In this document: one piece after another, positions 1-7,523 of the stretch | Position numbering within the stretch: the stretch's first letter is position 1 | How the letters are laid out: each line of letters opens with the position of its first letter | Origin: Flavobacterium sp. | GTDB lineage: Bacteria > Bacteroidota > Bacteroidia > Flavobacteriales > Flavobacteriaceae | Direction of reading: 5' to 3' | DNA length: 8,818 bases | NCBI RefSeq assembly: GCF_003525665.1 | Contig: NZ_DQDX01000194.1 | Coordinates: 29,040-37,857 of the forward strand | The notes under the pieces: model-generated | Told to the model about the DNA's origin: nothing | The model's input: only the letters and a program-made list of their open reading frames with translations | Databases searched by the model: none | Made by a program: the position numbers and the translations under genes

Positions 1-93
1 AAAAAAAAAAAAAAATACACCTAAAAAAAAAAAAAATAAAAAAACCACACTAAATTCTTCAAAAAATTTCAAATAAATTCCGATTTAAAAAAC
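1..93. other. A-tract-rich intergenic leader upstream of purH
   Basis: Non-coding stretch dominated by homopolymeric A runs: A15 at 1-15, A14 at 23-36 and A7 at 38-44, followed by more A/T-rich sequence up to the purH promoter box. No start codon with a sustained frame is visible. Such A tracts could curve the DNA or act like an UP element for the promoter at 94-101, but that is inference. The gene to the left is outside the window, so this may also be the tail of another gene's terminator region. Confidence 0.6.
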
Positions 94-101
94 TACTTTT
101 G
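94..101 (+). promoter_or_regulatory. Putative -7 promoter box of purH (TACTTTTG)
   Basis: TACTTTTG is an exact match to the Bacteroidetes sigma-A -7 consensus TAnnTTTG. It ends 21 nt before the purH ATG, leaving a short untranslated leader. No clear TTG -33 element is present at the usual spacing; TTC at 68-70 is the nearest approximation. The leader just before the ATG is A/C-rich without a Shine-Dalgarno sequence, as is common in this phylum. Confidence 0.6.
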
Positions 102-122
102 CGTGCTTAATAACACAACACA

Positions 123-1649
123 ATGAGCACAACAAAAACTATTAAATCGGCGTTAATCTCTGTCTTTTCTAAAGATGGATTAGAGCCAATTGTTCGCAAA
201 CTACACGAGCAAAACGTAACTTTTTATTCTACTGGCGGAACCGAAGAATTTATTAAAAATCTAGGCATTCCTGTTGTTCCAGTTGAAGACGTTACTTCAT
301 TTCCAGAAATTCTTGGTGGACGAGTAAAAACTTTACACCCAAAAATATTTGGCGGAATTTTAAACCGTCAAGAAAATGCATCGGATGTTGCTCAAATGGA
401 GGAATTTGATATTCCACAAATTGATTTAGTAATTGTTGATTTATATCCGTTTGAGAAAACGGTTGCAAGTGGCGCAAGTGAAGCCGATATTATCGAGAAA
501 ATTGATATTGGTGGTATTTCGTTAATTAGAGCAGCAGCAAAGAATTTTAAAGATACTGTAATTGTGCCATCGGTAGCCGAATACAGTTTGTTTTTAGACA
601 TGATTACTGCTGGAAACGGAGCTACAACATTGGAACAAAGAAAATTATTGGCAACAAAAGCTTTTCATACTTCATCGAATTACGATAGCGCTATTTTCAA
701 TTATTTTAATACTGATGAAACTGTTTTAAAAATAAGTGTTGATGAATGTCAAGTACTTCGTTACGGTGAAAATCCACATCAAAAAGGATTTTTCTTTGGC
801 GAATTTGACGCAATTTTCACAAAACTTCATGGTAAAGAATTATCATACAATAATTTACTTGATGTTGATGCAGCAGTAAATTTGATTTTAGAATTTAAAA
901 ATGATGCACCAACATTTGCCATATTAAAACACAACAATGCCTGCGGAATTGCAACAAGAACTTCAATGAAAGAAGCTTATCTTGATGCTTTGGCTGGCGA
1001 TCCAACATCTGCATTTGGTGGTGTTTTAATTGCTAACGGAAACATTGATGTTGCTACAGCAAATGAAATAAACTCTCTTTTTTGTGAAGTAGTAATTGCT
1101 CCAAGTTATGATGACGAAGCAGTAGCCATTTTACAAGAAAAGAAAAACCGAATCATATTAGTAATAAATGATGTACCTTTACCTGAAAGACAAGTACGAA
1201 CTTGCCTTAACGGAATATTAGTTCAAGATAGAAACACTATTACAGACAATAAAGAAGGTCTAAAAAACGTTACTACTAAAGAACCAACAAGTCAAGAAAT
1301 TGACGACTTGATTTTTGCATCTAAAATTTGTAAAAACACCAAATCGAATACAATCGTCTTAGCAAAAAATGGCCAATTAATCGCCGCTGGAACAGGACAA
1401 ACCTCTCGAGTTGATGCATTAAAACAAGCTATTGAAAAAGCCAATTCATTTAATTTTGATTTAAACGGAGCGGTAATGGCAAGTGATGCTTTTTTCCCAT
1501 TTCCTGATTGTGTTGAGATTGCAAAAAATGCAGGAATCACAGCCGTTATTCAACCTGGAGGTTCTATTAAAGACGAGTTGAGTATCAATTATTGTAACGA
1601 AAATAATGTCGCAATGGTATTTACAGGAACGCGTCATTTTAAACATTAA
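123..1649 (+). CDS. purH: Bifunctional AICAR transformylase / IMP cyclohydrolase PurH
   Basis: Catalyses the last two steps of de novo purine synthesis in the cytosol: formylation of AICAR with 10-formyl-tetrahydrofolate, then ring closure to IMP. The 508-residue length is normal for a complete PurH. The N-terminal MGS-like cyclohydrolase domain (about 1-195) shows STGGT at 36-40, GGRVKTLHP at 65-73 and IDIGG at 127-131. The C-terminal transformylase domain shows LRYGENPHQ at 212-220, the Lys-His pair K269-H270 (in LKHNNACG) known to be catalytic in this family, and SDAFFPFPD at 454-462. The ATG at 123 is favoured because the protein starts directly into the conserved first beta strand (ALISVF) and a promoter box sits 21 nt upstream. 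It lies on the same strand as the mre operon, 58 bp ahead of mreB, which has its own promoter-like box, so co-transcription is possible but not required. Confidence 0.97.
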   Translation: MSTTKTIKSALISVFSKDGLEPIVRKLHEQNVTFYSTGGTEEFIKNLGIPVVPVEDVTSFPEILGGRVKTLHPKIFGGILNRQENASDVAQMEEFDIPQIDLVIVDLYPFEKTVASGASEADIIEKIDIGGISLIRAAAKNFKDTVIVPSVAEYSLFLDMITAGNGATTLEQRKLLATKAFHTSSNYDSAIFNYFNTDETVLKISVDECQVLRYGENPHQKGFFFGEFDAIFTKLHGKELSYNNLLDVDAAVNLILEFKNDAPTFAILKHNNACGIATRTSMKEAYLDALAGDPTSAFGGVLIANGNIDVATANEINSLFCEVVIAPSYDDEAVAILQEKKNRIILVINDVPLPERQVRTCLNGILVQDRNTITDNKEGLKNVTTKEPTSQEIDDLIFASKICKNTKSNTIVLAKNGQLIAAGTGQTSRVDALKQAIEKANSFNFDLNGAVMASDAFFPFPDCVEIAKNAGITAVIQPGGSIKDELSINYCNENNVAMVFTGTRHFKH

Positions 1650-1655
1650 TTTTAT

Positions 1656-1663
1656 TATTTTTG
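1656..1663 (+). promoter_or_regulatory. Putative -7 promoter box of the mreB operon (TATTTTTG)
   Basis: TATTTTTG matches TAnnTTTG exactly and lies six bases after the purH stop codon, 44 nt before the mreB ATG. No TTG -33 element is visible; it would fall in the last purH codons. If real, it would let the elongasome genes be transcribed apart from purH. No terminator hairpin is seen between purH and mreB, so read-through from purH is also plausible. Confidence 0.5.
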
Positions 1664-1707
1664 TACGCTAAATATTTATATAACAAACTAAAACCCTTTT
1701 ATTAAGT

Positions 1708-2736
1708 ATGGGATTTTTTGATTTCATGACCGAGGATATAGCAATTGACCTTGGTACAGCTAATACACTAATCATTCACAACGACAAAGTTGTAATTGAT
1801 AGTCCTTCTATTGTTGCAAGAGATAGAGTTACCGGAAAAATCATCGCAGTTGGAAAAGAAGCCAGCATGATGCAAGGTAAAACACATGAAAACATTAAAA
1901 CCATACGACCATTAAAAGATGGTGTAATTGCCGATTTTGATGCGTCTGAAAAGATGATTAGCATGTTTATAAAAAGCATTCCTGCTTTAAAGAAAAAAAT
2001 GTTTACTCCAGCGTTACGCATGGTAGTTTGTATTCCGTCTGGAATTACAGAGGTAGAAATGCGTGCTGTAAAAGAAAGTTGCGAACGTGTAAACGGAAAA
2101 GAAGTATACTTAATTCACGAACCAATGGCAGCAGCAATTGGTATTGGAATTGACATTATGCAACCAAAAGGAAACATGATTGTTGATATTGGTGGTGGAA
2201 CAACAGAAATTGCAGTTATCGCTCTTGGCGGAATTGTTTGCGACAAATCAGTTAAAATTGCTGGTGACGTTTTTACAAACGACATCATCTATTATATGAG
2301 AACGCAACACAATTTATTTGTGGGAGAAACTACAGCAGAAAAAATTAAAATTCAAGTAGGTTCAGCAACCGACCAACTAGAAACTCCACCAGACGACATG
2401 TCGGTTCAAGGTAGAGATTTACTTACTGGTAAACCAAAACAAGTAGAAGTTTCTTTCAGAGAAATTGCAAAAGCATTAGACAAATCTATTCAACGAATTG
2501 AAGATGCGGTAATGGAAACATTATCTCAAACTCCTCCAGAATTAGCAGCCGATATATACAACACTGGTATTTATTTAGCTGGTGGTGGATCAATGCTTCG
2601 CGGATTGGACAAACGTATTTCATTAAAAACAGATTTACCAGTTTACATAGCTGAAGATCCTTTGAAAGCAGTTGTTAGAGGAACTGGAATGGCGTTGAAA
2701 AACATACCAAAGTTTAGAAGCATATTAATTAAATAA
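1708..2736 (+). CDS. mreB: Rod shape-determining actin homologue MreB
   Basis: Bacterial actin that polymerises into membrane-bound filaments and directs the side-wall peptidoglycan synthesis machine. The 342-residue length is typical. The N-terminus MGFFDF may serve as the short membrane-binding segment. Nucleotide-binding motifs of the actin/Hsp70 fold are intact: phosphate-1 loop DLGTANT at 14-20, phosphate-2 loop DIGGGTTE at 160-167, and the adenosine motif AGGGS at 291-295. The conserved HEPMAAAIG segment is also present. It is the first gene of the mreBCD-mrdA-rodA set. The ATG at 1708 places the phosphate-1 loop at the usual distance from the N-terminus, and no Shine-Dalgarno sequence precedes it. 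An 87-bp gap with an inverted repeat separates it from mreC. MreB-like paralogues (Mbl) are an alternative name, but the gene context supports MreB. Confidence 0.97.
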   Translation: MGFFDFMTEDIAIDLGTANTLIIHNDKVVIDSPSIVARDRVTGKIIAVGKEASMMQGKTHENIKTIRPLKDGVIADFDASEKMISMFIKSIPALKKKMFTPALRMVVCIPSGITEVEMRAVKESCERVNGKEVYLIHEPMAAAIGIGIDIMQPKGNMIVDIGGGTTEIAVIALGGIVCDKSVKIAGDVFTNDIIYYMRTQHNLFVGETTAEKIKIQVGSATDQLETPPDDMSVQGRDLLTGKPKQVEVSFREIAKALDKSIQRIEDAVMETLSQTPPELAADIYNTGIYLAGGGSMLRGLDKRISLKTDLPVYIAEDPLKAVVRGTGMALKNIPKFRSILIK

Positions 2737-2803
2737 ATTCCAAAATTTAAATCTCAAATTCCAAAAATCGTATTTTACTACCTTTTGGAATTTGGAATTT
2801 GAA
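2735..2803. repeat. Inverted/direct repeat of AAATTCC units between mreB and mreC
   Basis: The left arm 2749-2766 pairs with 2783-2800 at 16 of 18 positions, including a perfect 12-bp core (CAAATTCCAAAA at 2755-2766 against TTTTGGAATTTG at 2783-2794), around a 16-nt loop. The 11-mer AAATTCCAAAA occurs twice in direct orientation, at 2735-2745 and 2756-2766, and GGAATTTGGAATTT on the right is a tandem 7-mer. In RNA this would form a long, almost G/C-free hairpin just after the mreB stop, whose last two bases it overlaps. It could stabilise an RNA 3' end, attenuate read-through into mreC, or be one copy of a dispersed intergenic repeat. Which of these applies is not shown by the sequence. Confidence 0.8.
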
Positions 2804-2823
2804 GTTTTATAACTTTTACAGAG

Positions 2824-3648
2824 ATGCAGCAAATATTTAATTTTATATTTAAAAACAGCTATCGTATGCTGTTTTTGCTGCTTATGGGTATAGCGCTTTC
2901 GCTCACAATTCAATCACATTCATTTCATAAAAGTAAAGTTATTAGTTCGGCCAATTTTTTATCTGGTGGCGTTTACGAAAAGATGAATAATGTTGAAGAA
3001 TATTTTAATTTGAAAATTCAAAATGACGAATTGGCCAAAGAAAATGCGCGTCTAAAAAGTATCATTTTCAATGTAAAAGATTCTACTAAAATTCAATTTG
3101 ATACCATTGCAGGAAATAGCAAAGTGAGTTTGATTACTGCAAAAGTGATTAAGAATTCTTATAATGTGCACGAAAATTATCTTACTTTAAATCGAGGTGC
3201 AAAAGAAGGTATTAAACAAGACATGGGTGTAATTAATAGTTTAGGAATTGTGGGTGTTATCGAAAATACTTCTACAAATTACTCAACGGTTTTAAGTATT
3301 CTAAACGTAAAGTCTCCGATAAATGCCAAGATTAAAAAATCAAATCATATCGGTTCTTTAACTTGGAACGGAAAAAATACTGGTTTTGTACAATTGGTTG
3401 ATGTACCAAGATTATCATCGGCGAGAAAAGGCGATACTATTGTAACTGGTGGACAATCAACAATATTTCCAGAAAATATAAATATTGGAACAATCCATAA
3501 AGTTTATATCGACAACGAAACGAATTATTACACATTAGACATTAAATTATTTAACGACATGACTAGTTTAGGCTACGTGTATGTTGTAAAAAATAAAGAC
3601 ACTCCAGAAATTGTTGAACTAGAAAAACTGACTAAAAAAGATGAATAG
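2824..3648 (+). CDS. mreC: Rod shape-determining protein MreC
   Basis: Bitopic inner-membrane scaffold of the elongasome; MreC family proteins bind PBP2 in the periplasm and activate PBP2-RodA. The 274 residues show the family layout: a short cytoplasmic start, one membrane segment at about 14-30, a periplasmic coiled-coil helix at about 52-82 (NDELAKENARLK), then the two-barrel beta domain at about 95-260. Recognisable family signatures are TLNRGAKEGI at 121-130 followed by GIVGVI, and GDTIVTGGQ with IFPENINIGTI beginning at 203. It is shorter than enterobacterial MreC and lacks a long C-terminal tail. The ATG at 2824 is chosen because it gives a compact N-terminus ahead of the membrane segment. 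Its last 8 bases overlap the start of mreD (ATGAATAG), suggesting translational coupling. Confidence 0.95.
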   Translation: MQQIFNFIFKNSYRMLFLLLMGIALSLTIQSHSFHKSKVISSANFLSGGVYEKMNNVEEYFNLKIQNDELAKENARLKSIIFNVKDSTKIQFDTIAGNSKVSLITAKVIKNSYNVHENYLTLNRGAKEGIKQDMGVINSLGIVGVIENTSTNYSTVLSILNVKSPINAKIKKSNHIGSLTWNGKNTGFVQLVDVPRLSSARKGDTIVTGGQSTIFPENINIGTIHKVYIDNETNYYTLDIKLFNDMTSLGYVYVVKNKDTPEIVELEKLTKKDE

Positions 3649-4150
3649 TGCCATATTATACAATATTGCCCGATTTATTTTGTTGTTAGCAGCGCAAGTT
3701 ACTATCTTCAACAACATCAATTTTTTGGGATATATAAATCCGTTTCCTTACATTCTTTTTATAATTCTGTATCCAGTAAACGGAAATAAATCGGGTTTAT
3801 TAGTAGCTAGTTTTTTGTTGGGATTAACAATGGATTTATTTATGAATTCTGGCGGAGTTCACGCTGCTTCCTGTTTAACACTTGCTTTCTTTAGACCATC
3901 AATTTTTAAGTTTTCTTTCGGATTAAGTTATGAATATCAAACCGTTAGACTAAATGATGTTTTAACACCAGAACGATTTTCATTCATTTTTCTATCAGTA
4001 GTTTTACATCACATTATTTTATTTATACTTGAAATATTTACTTTCGAATATTTTTGGAGCATTATTTTACGTACACTTGTCAGTACTGTATTCACAATTA
4101 TCATAAGCATTTTAATTATTTATTTAATTAAGCCCAACAACAAGCGATGA
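3641..4150 (+). CDS. mreD: Rod shape-determining membrane protein MreD
   Basis: Small polytopic inner-membrane partner of MreC. The 169 residues are mostly hydrophobic, with about five to six membrane segments visible (roughly 8-24, 33-47, 51-67, 72-86, 112-131 and 138-163). Family-like features are the NPFPYILFIILYP segment and GLTMDLF at 61-67 with its embedded Asp, followed by GGVHAAS. Sequence conservation in MreD is low, so the call rests on size, topology, this motif and its position between mreC and mrdA. The start overlaps the mreC stop by 8 bp and its own stop overlaps the mrdA ATG by 4 bp (ATGA), so translation of the three genes is probably coupled. Confidence 0.93.
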   Translation: MNSAILYNIARFILLLAAQVTIFNNINFLGYINPFPYILFIILYPVNGNKSGLLVASFLLGLTMDLFMNSGGVHAASCLTLAFFRPSIFKFSFGLSYEYQTVRLNDVLTPERFSFIFLSVVLHHIILFILEIFTFEYFWSIILRTLVSTVFTIIISILIIYLIKPNNKR

Positions 4151-6102
4151 GAAAGATTCTTCTTCCGGCATTGGTTATCATAACAGCATCGTTGTTATTG
4201 ATACGTCTTTTTTATTTACAAGTAATTGATGATTCTTTCAAATTGCAGTCTGATAATAATGCAATAAAGATAAACTACACCTATCCAGAACGTGGTTATA
4301 TTTACGACAGAACCGGAAAACTTCTTGTTGCCAATCAACCATCTTATGATATCATGGTGATTCCTCGTGATATAAAAAATTTAGATACAGTTCAATTTTG
4401 CACTCTTTTAAATATTACCAAAGAAGATTTTATTAAAAAAATTGAAAAAGCAAAAGTTTACAGCCCAAGATTACCATCTGTATTTCTGCCTCAACTCAAT
4501 AAATTAGAATATGCTGGTTTTCAAGAAAAATTACGTCGTTTTCAAGGATTTTATATTCAAAAGCGTTCACTTCGTGATTATCAAGTAGATTATGGTGCCA
4601 ATGTTTTTGGATTTATCACTCAAGTAAACGAAAAAATGATTGAAAAAAATCCCTACTACAAAGGTGGCGATTTAATTGGAAAGCAAGGCGTTGAAGAAAG
4701 TTATGAAGACATTTTACGCGGACAAAAAGGTGTAAAATATGTTCTTAGAGATAAATTTAATAGAGAAATTGGATCCTATAAAAGTGGAAAATACGATACT
4801 ATTTCTAAACAAGGACAAGACGTAACATTAACCATTGATGCCGAATTGCAAAAATACGGTGAAGAATTAATGATTAATAAACGTGGCGGAATTGTAGCTA
4901 TCGAACCAAGTACAGGTGAAATCCTTGCACTCGTAACTGCTCCATCTTATGATCCATCAATTTTAGTTGGTCGTCAAAGATCAGCAAATTACACAAAACT
5001 ATACAAAGATTCAATCGCTAAACCATTATATGATAGAGGTTTGCTAGCAGAATATCCTCCGGGCTCACCATTTAAAATTTTAACTGGATTAATCGCATTA
5101 CAAGAAGGAGTTATTAATGATAGTATCGGATTTAATTGCCGTCACGGATTTAGTTATGCGCGCGGTCGTTTTATGAGATGCCACTGTTCTGGTGGACGAG
5201 TTCAATTGCACCGAGCTATTTATCAATCATGTAATACTTATTTTTCTAGTGCCTATATTAAATTGATAAACAAATACCAAGATCATGGCTATGCTGTAGA
5301 TCTTTGGGCAAAACACTTAAAATCATTTGGATTAGGTGATTTCATGGGATACGATTTACCTACTGGTAGAAAAGGAAAAATTCCTAATTCAAAATTATAT
5401 AATAAAACCTACGCTGGTTGGAAATGGGACGGAAAAACAATCGTTTCAAACGCAATTGGTCAAGGTGAAGTTTTAATGACGCCTATTCAGTTGGCTAATT
5501 TTATGGCAACAATAGCCAATCGTGGACATTATTTTACACCTCATATTATCAAAAAGATTGAGGGAACAAAAATTGACAAACGATTTACAACAAAACACAA
5601 CACAACAATCGACAGAAAATATTTTGATCCAATTGTAAGTGGAATGTTCGACGTATATAATCATGGAACTGCTTCCGGACTTGGTGCCGTTGGAATAGAA
5701 ATATGCGGAAAAACTGGTACTGCCGAAAACTTTGCTAAAATAAATGGCAAAAGAGTTAAGCTTCAAGATCACTCTATTTTTGTGGCATTTGCACCTAAAG
5801 ACAATCCTAAAATCGCTATTGCAGTATTTGTAGAAAATGGATATTGGGGTGCACGTTGGGCTGGACCAATCACTACATTAATGATTGAAAAATATCTGAA
5901 CAAGAAAATATCACGAATCGATTTTGAGAAGAGAATGTTAACAGGAAGTTTAAAATCACAATACGATAAATTACTTCCGCAAAGACAACAAGATAGTATT
6001 TTTAGAAAAAGAGATAGTGTTGATTTTGCCAAAAAACGAATCGACTCTATAGCAAAACAAAAAAAAGCGACCATAAAAAACGATAGCACTAAAACCAATT
6101 AA
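4147..6102 (+). CDS. mrdA: Penicillin-binding protein 2 (elongasome peptidoglycan DD-transpeptidase)
   Basis: Class B PBP that cross-links peptidoglycan strands made by RodA during cell elongation. The 651 residues start with a single membrane anchor (about 5-23), followed by the pedestal/dimerisation region with ERGYIYDRTGKLL from residue 48. The C-terminal transpeptidase domain carries all three catalytic motifs: SxxK as S307-P-F-K310 (in YPPGSPFK, with S307 the acyl-enzyme nucleophile), SxN as S361-C-N363, and KTG at 522-524. Between the first two motifs lies a Cys/His-rich stretch (C331, H333, C345, H346, C347). After the catalytic domain comes a basic, Lys/Asp/Ser-rich tail of about 60 residues with no clear domain. 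The ATG overlaps the mreD stop (ATGA), and rodA starts one base after its stop, fitting the obligate PBP2-RodA pair. The FtsI-type division PBP is unlikely given this context. Confidence 0.96.
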   Translation: MRKILLPALVIITASLLLIRLFYLQVIDDSFKLQSDNNAIKINYTYPERGYIYDRTGKLLVANQPSYDIMVIPRDIKNLDTVQFCTLLNITKEDFIKKIEKAKVYSPRLPSVFLPQLNKLEYAGFQEKLRRFQGFYIQKRSLRDYQVDYGANVFGFITQVNEKMIEKNPYYKGGDLIGKQGVEESYEDILRGQKGVKYVLRDKFNREIGSYKSGKYDTISKQGQDVTLTIDAELQKYGEELMINKRGGIVAIEPSTGEILALVTAPSYDPSILVGRQRSANYTKLYKDSIAKPLYDRGLLAEYPPGSPFKILTGLIALQEGVINDSIGFNCRHGFSYARGRFMRCHCSGGRVQLHRAIYQSCNTYFSSAYIKLINKYQDHGYAVDLWAKHLKSFGLGDFMGYDLPTGRKGKIPNSKLYNKTYAGWKWDGKTIVSNAIGQGEVLMTPIQLANFMATIANRGHYFTPHIIKKIEGTKIDKRFTTKHNTTIDRKYFDPIVSGMFDVYNHGTASGLGAVGIEICGKTGTAENFAKINGKRVKLQDHSIFVAFAPKDNPKIAIAVFVENGYWGARWAGPITTLMIEKYLNKKISRIDFEKRMLTGSLKSQYDKLLPQRQQDSIFRKRDSVDFAKKRIDSIAKQKKATIKNDSTKTN

Positions 6103-6103
6103 A

Positions 6104-7369
6104 ATGAAAAATCAAGGTATTTCACAAAATATTGATTGGATAAGCATCATTATCTTCGCTGTTTTAGTGATAATGGGTTGGCTAAATATTTATTCCTCAT
6201 CACTTTCTTCTATTGGTGACGATGTTTCAATATTTGATTTCACCCAAATTTATGGTAAGCAAATGCTGTTCATCTTGTTTACCATTCCATTGATTTTTAT
6301 TGTTTTATTTGTCGAAGCCAAGTTCTACGAAAAATTCTCCATTGTAATATTTGCCATCTCCATTTTATCCTTAATCGGATTATTTGCTTTTGGTAAAACC
6401 ATTGCAGGTCAGCGTTGTTGGTATGCCATTGGAAGTTTTACATTACAACCTTCAGAATTTGCCAAAGCCGCAACATCACTGGCGTTAGCCAAATATTTGA
6501 GCGATGTTCAAATCAATCTTAAAGAAGTAAACCGCCAAATTCAGGTATTAATCATACTATTTTTACCGGTAATGCTAATCTTACCGCAACCTGATCCTGG
6601 AAGTGCGTTAATTTATAGTGTGTTTTTCATCGTTCTTTTTAGAGAAGGAATGCCAGGTTGGTATTTGCTAACCGGTTTTATCGCAATCCTTTTGTTCGTA
6701 CTCACACTCGCCACCAACAATCCGTTTATTGTGATTGGAATAGCAGTTGTAGTATTGACCATAAATTATTTCCGAAGCCGATTAGTCGATAGAAACATCA
6801 TTGCAAGTGCCATTTTATTAGTCATGGTTTCTGCCTTTTCATTCTCTGTAAGTTATGTTTTCGACAATGTTTTCAAGCAACACCACCGCGACCGTTTCAA
6901 TATTCTTCTGGGTAAAGAAGTAGATATGAAAGGCGTTGGATACAATACCAATCAATCAGAAATTGCGATTGGATCTGGCGGATTATTTGGCAAAGGTTAC
7001 CTAGAAGGCACACAAACCAAAGGCGGATTCGTACCAGAACAACACACCGATTATATCTTCACAACAGTTGGAGAAGAATGGGGATTTCTAGGATGTGTAA
7101 TTGTAATAGGATTATTTGTTGGACTAATTCTAAGAATCGTCTACCTAGCAGAAAGGCAAAAAACCAAATTCAGTCGAGTCTACGGCTATTGCGTCGCCGG
7201 AATTTTATTCATCCACTTCTTTGTAAACATCGCAATGGTTGTAGGTATTTTCCCTACTATCGGAGTTCCGTTACCATTCTTTTCTTATGGTGGTTCTGGA
7301 CTTTGGGGTTTCACAATCTTACTATTTATCTTCCTAAAAATGGATGCTAATAAAGTAAATGAATGGTAA
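6104..7369 (+). CDS. rodA: SEDS-family peptidoglycan glycosyltransferase RodA
   Basis: Integral-membrane polymerase that builds glycan strands from lipid II in complex with PBP2. The 421 residues form about ten membrane segments starting at about residue 12. Family signatures include QRCWYAIGSFTLQPSEFAK in the first half, QPDPGSALI with D164, and the C-terminal block YNTNQSEIAIGSGGLFGKG followed by PEQHTDYIFTTVGEEWGF with D316. The last segments carry IGVPLPFFSYGGSG, a classical FtsW/RodA/SpoVE ending. FtsW is the main alternative; adjacency to mreBCD and mrdA decides for RodA. It begins one nucleotide after the mrdA stop with no ribosome-binding site of its own, so it is probably translated by coupling. 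It is the last gene of the operon, with a terminator-like hairpin about 70 bp downstream. Confidence 0.95.
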   Translation: MKNQGISQNIDWISIIIFAVLVIMGWLNIYSSSLSSIGDDVSIFDFTQIYGKQMLFILFTIPLIFIVLFVEAKFYEKFSIVIFAISILSLIGLFAFGKTIAGQRCWYAIGSFTLQPSEFAKAATSLALAKYLSDVQINLKEVNRQIQVLIILFLPVMLILPQPDPGSALIYSVFFIVLFREGMPGWYLLTGFIAILLFVLTLATNNPFIVIGIAVVVLTINYFRSRLVDRNIIASAILLVMVSAFSFSVSYVFDNVFKQHHRDRFNILLGKEVDMKGVGYNTNQSEIAIGSGGLFGKGYLEGTQTKGGFVPEQHTDYIFTTVGEEWGFLGCVIVIGLFVGLILRIVYLAERQKTKFSRVYGYCVAGILFIHFFVNIAMVVGIFPTIGVPLPFFSYGGSGLWGFTILLFIFLKMDANKVNEW

Positions 7370-7436
7370 TTTAATTTTTATTAGAAGCCAATCCAGCACT
7401 ACATTTCAAGAATTTCAAAGCTCCAACCATTTTTGT

Positions 7437-7475
7437 AAAAAGAAAAAAGAGCTTCTTTGGTCGCTTTTTTTCTTT
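7437..7475. terminator. A/T-rich hairpin, likely bidirectional terminator between rodA and the nuclease gene
   Basis: AAAGAAAAAA at 7439-7448 pairs perfectly with TTTTTTCTTT at 7466-7475, and the apex can add a few pairs (G7449-C7462, A7450-T7461, C7452-G7459 with one mismatch). The right arm is a T run for the plus strand, and the complement of the left A run is a T run for the minus strand, so the same element could stop transcripts from both converging genes. The stem has little G/C, so efficiency is uncertain. Confidence 0.5.
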
Positions 7476-7499
7476 AACAAAAATTGGTCGTTTCTTTAA
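7457..7499. repeat. Imperfect direct repeat TTGGTCG + TTTCTTTAA
   Basis: TTGGTCG occurs at 7457-7463 and 7484-7490, each followed by a T-rich tail ending in TTTCTTTAA (at 7477 and 7499). The first copy has four to five extra bases in its tail. The copies are 27 nt apart and the first overlaps the right arm of the hairpin. Small tandem duplication is the simplest explanation. Confidence 0.55.
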
Positions 7500-7523
7500 A
7501 ATTGCTTTCCATTTCAGTCTGGG

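Larger units (their letters stand above)
7370..7523. other. Convergent intergenic segment, open in one frame on each strand
   Basis: This lies between the rodA stop and the stop of the minus-strand nuclease. On the plus strand a frame from 7375 to the TAA at 7525-7527 is open for 50 codons, rich in Phe, Lys and Arg, with no ATG, GTG or TTG to start it. On the minus strand the frame after the nuclease TAG is open for about 50 codons down to the TAA at 7373-7371. An imperfect direct repeat (TTGGTCG plus a T-rich tail) is present. The segment looks more ordered than a random spacer and may be a dispersed intergenic element or a gene remnant. No function is claimed. Confidence 0.4.

Noticed and set aside
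2810..2817. TAACTTTT as a possible internal -7 box for mreC
   Set aside because: One mismatch to TAnnTTTG, and it sits only 6 nt from the mreC ATG, so it would make a leaderless message; too weak to list as a promoter.
2725..2913. 62-codon minus-strand ORF across the mreB-mreC gap
   Set aside because: Its C-terminal part is translation of the AAATTCC repeat (NLRFKFWNL pattern) and the rest is antisense to the mreC start.
5473..6098. Two minus-strand ORFs of 99 and 109 codons opposite mrdA
   Set aside because: They are antisense to the conserved transpeptidase domain and tail; their composition reflects the complement of A-rich codons and there is no promoter or start context.
7078..7350. 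90-codon plus-strand ORF inside rodA
   Set aside because: It lies wholly in another frame of rodA, whose conserved SEDS motifs run straight through the region; its translation has no recognisable domain.
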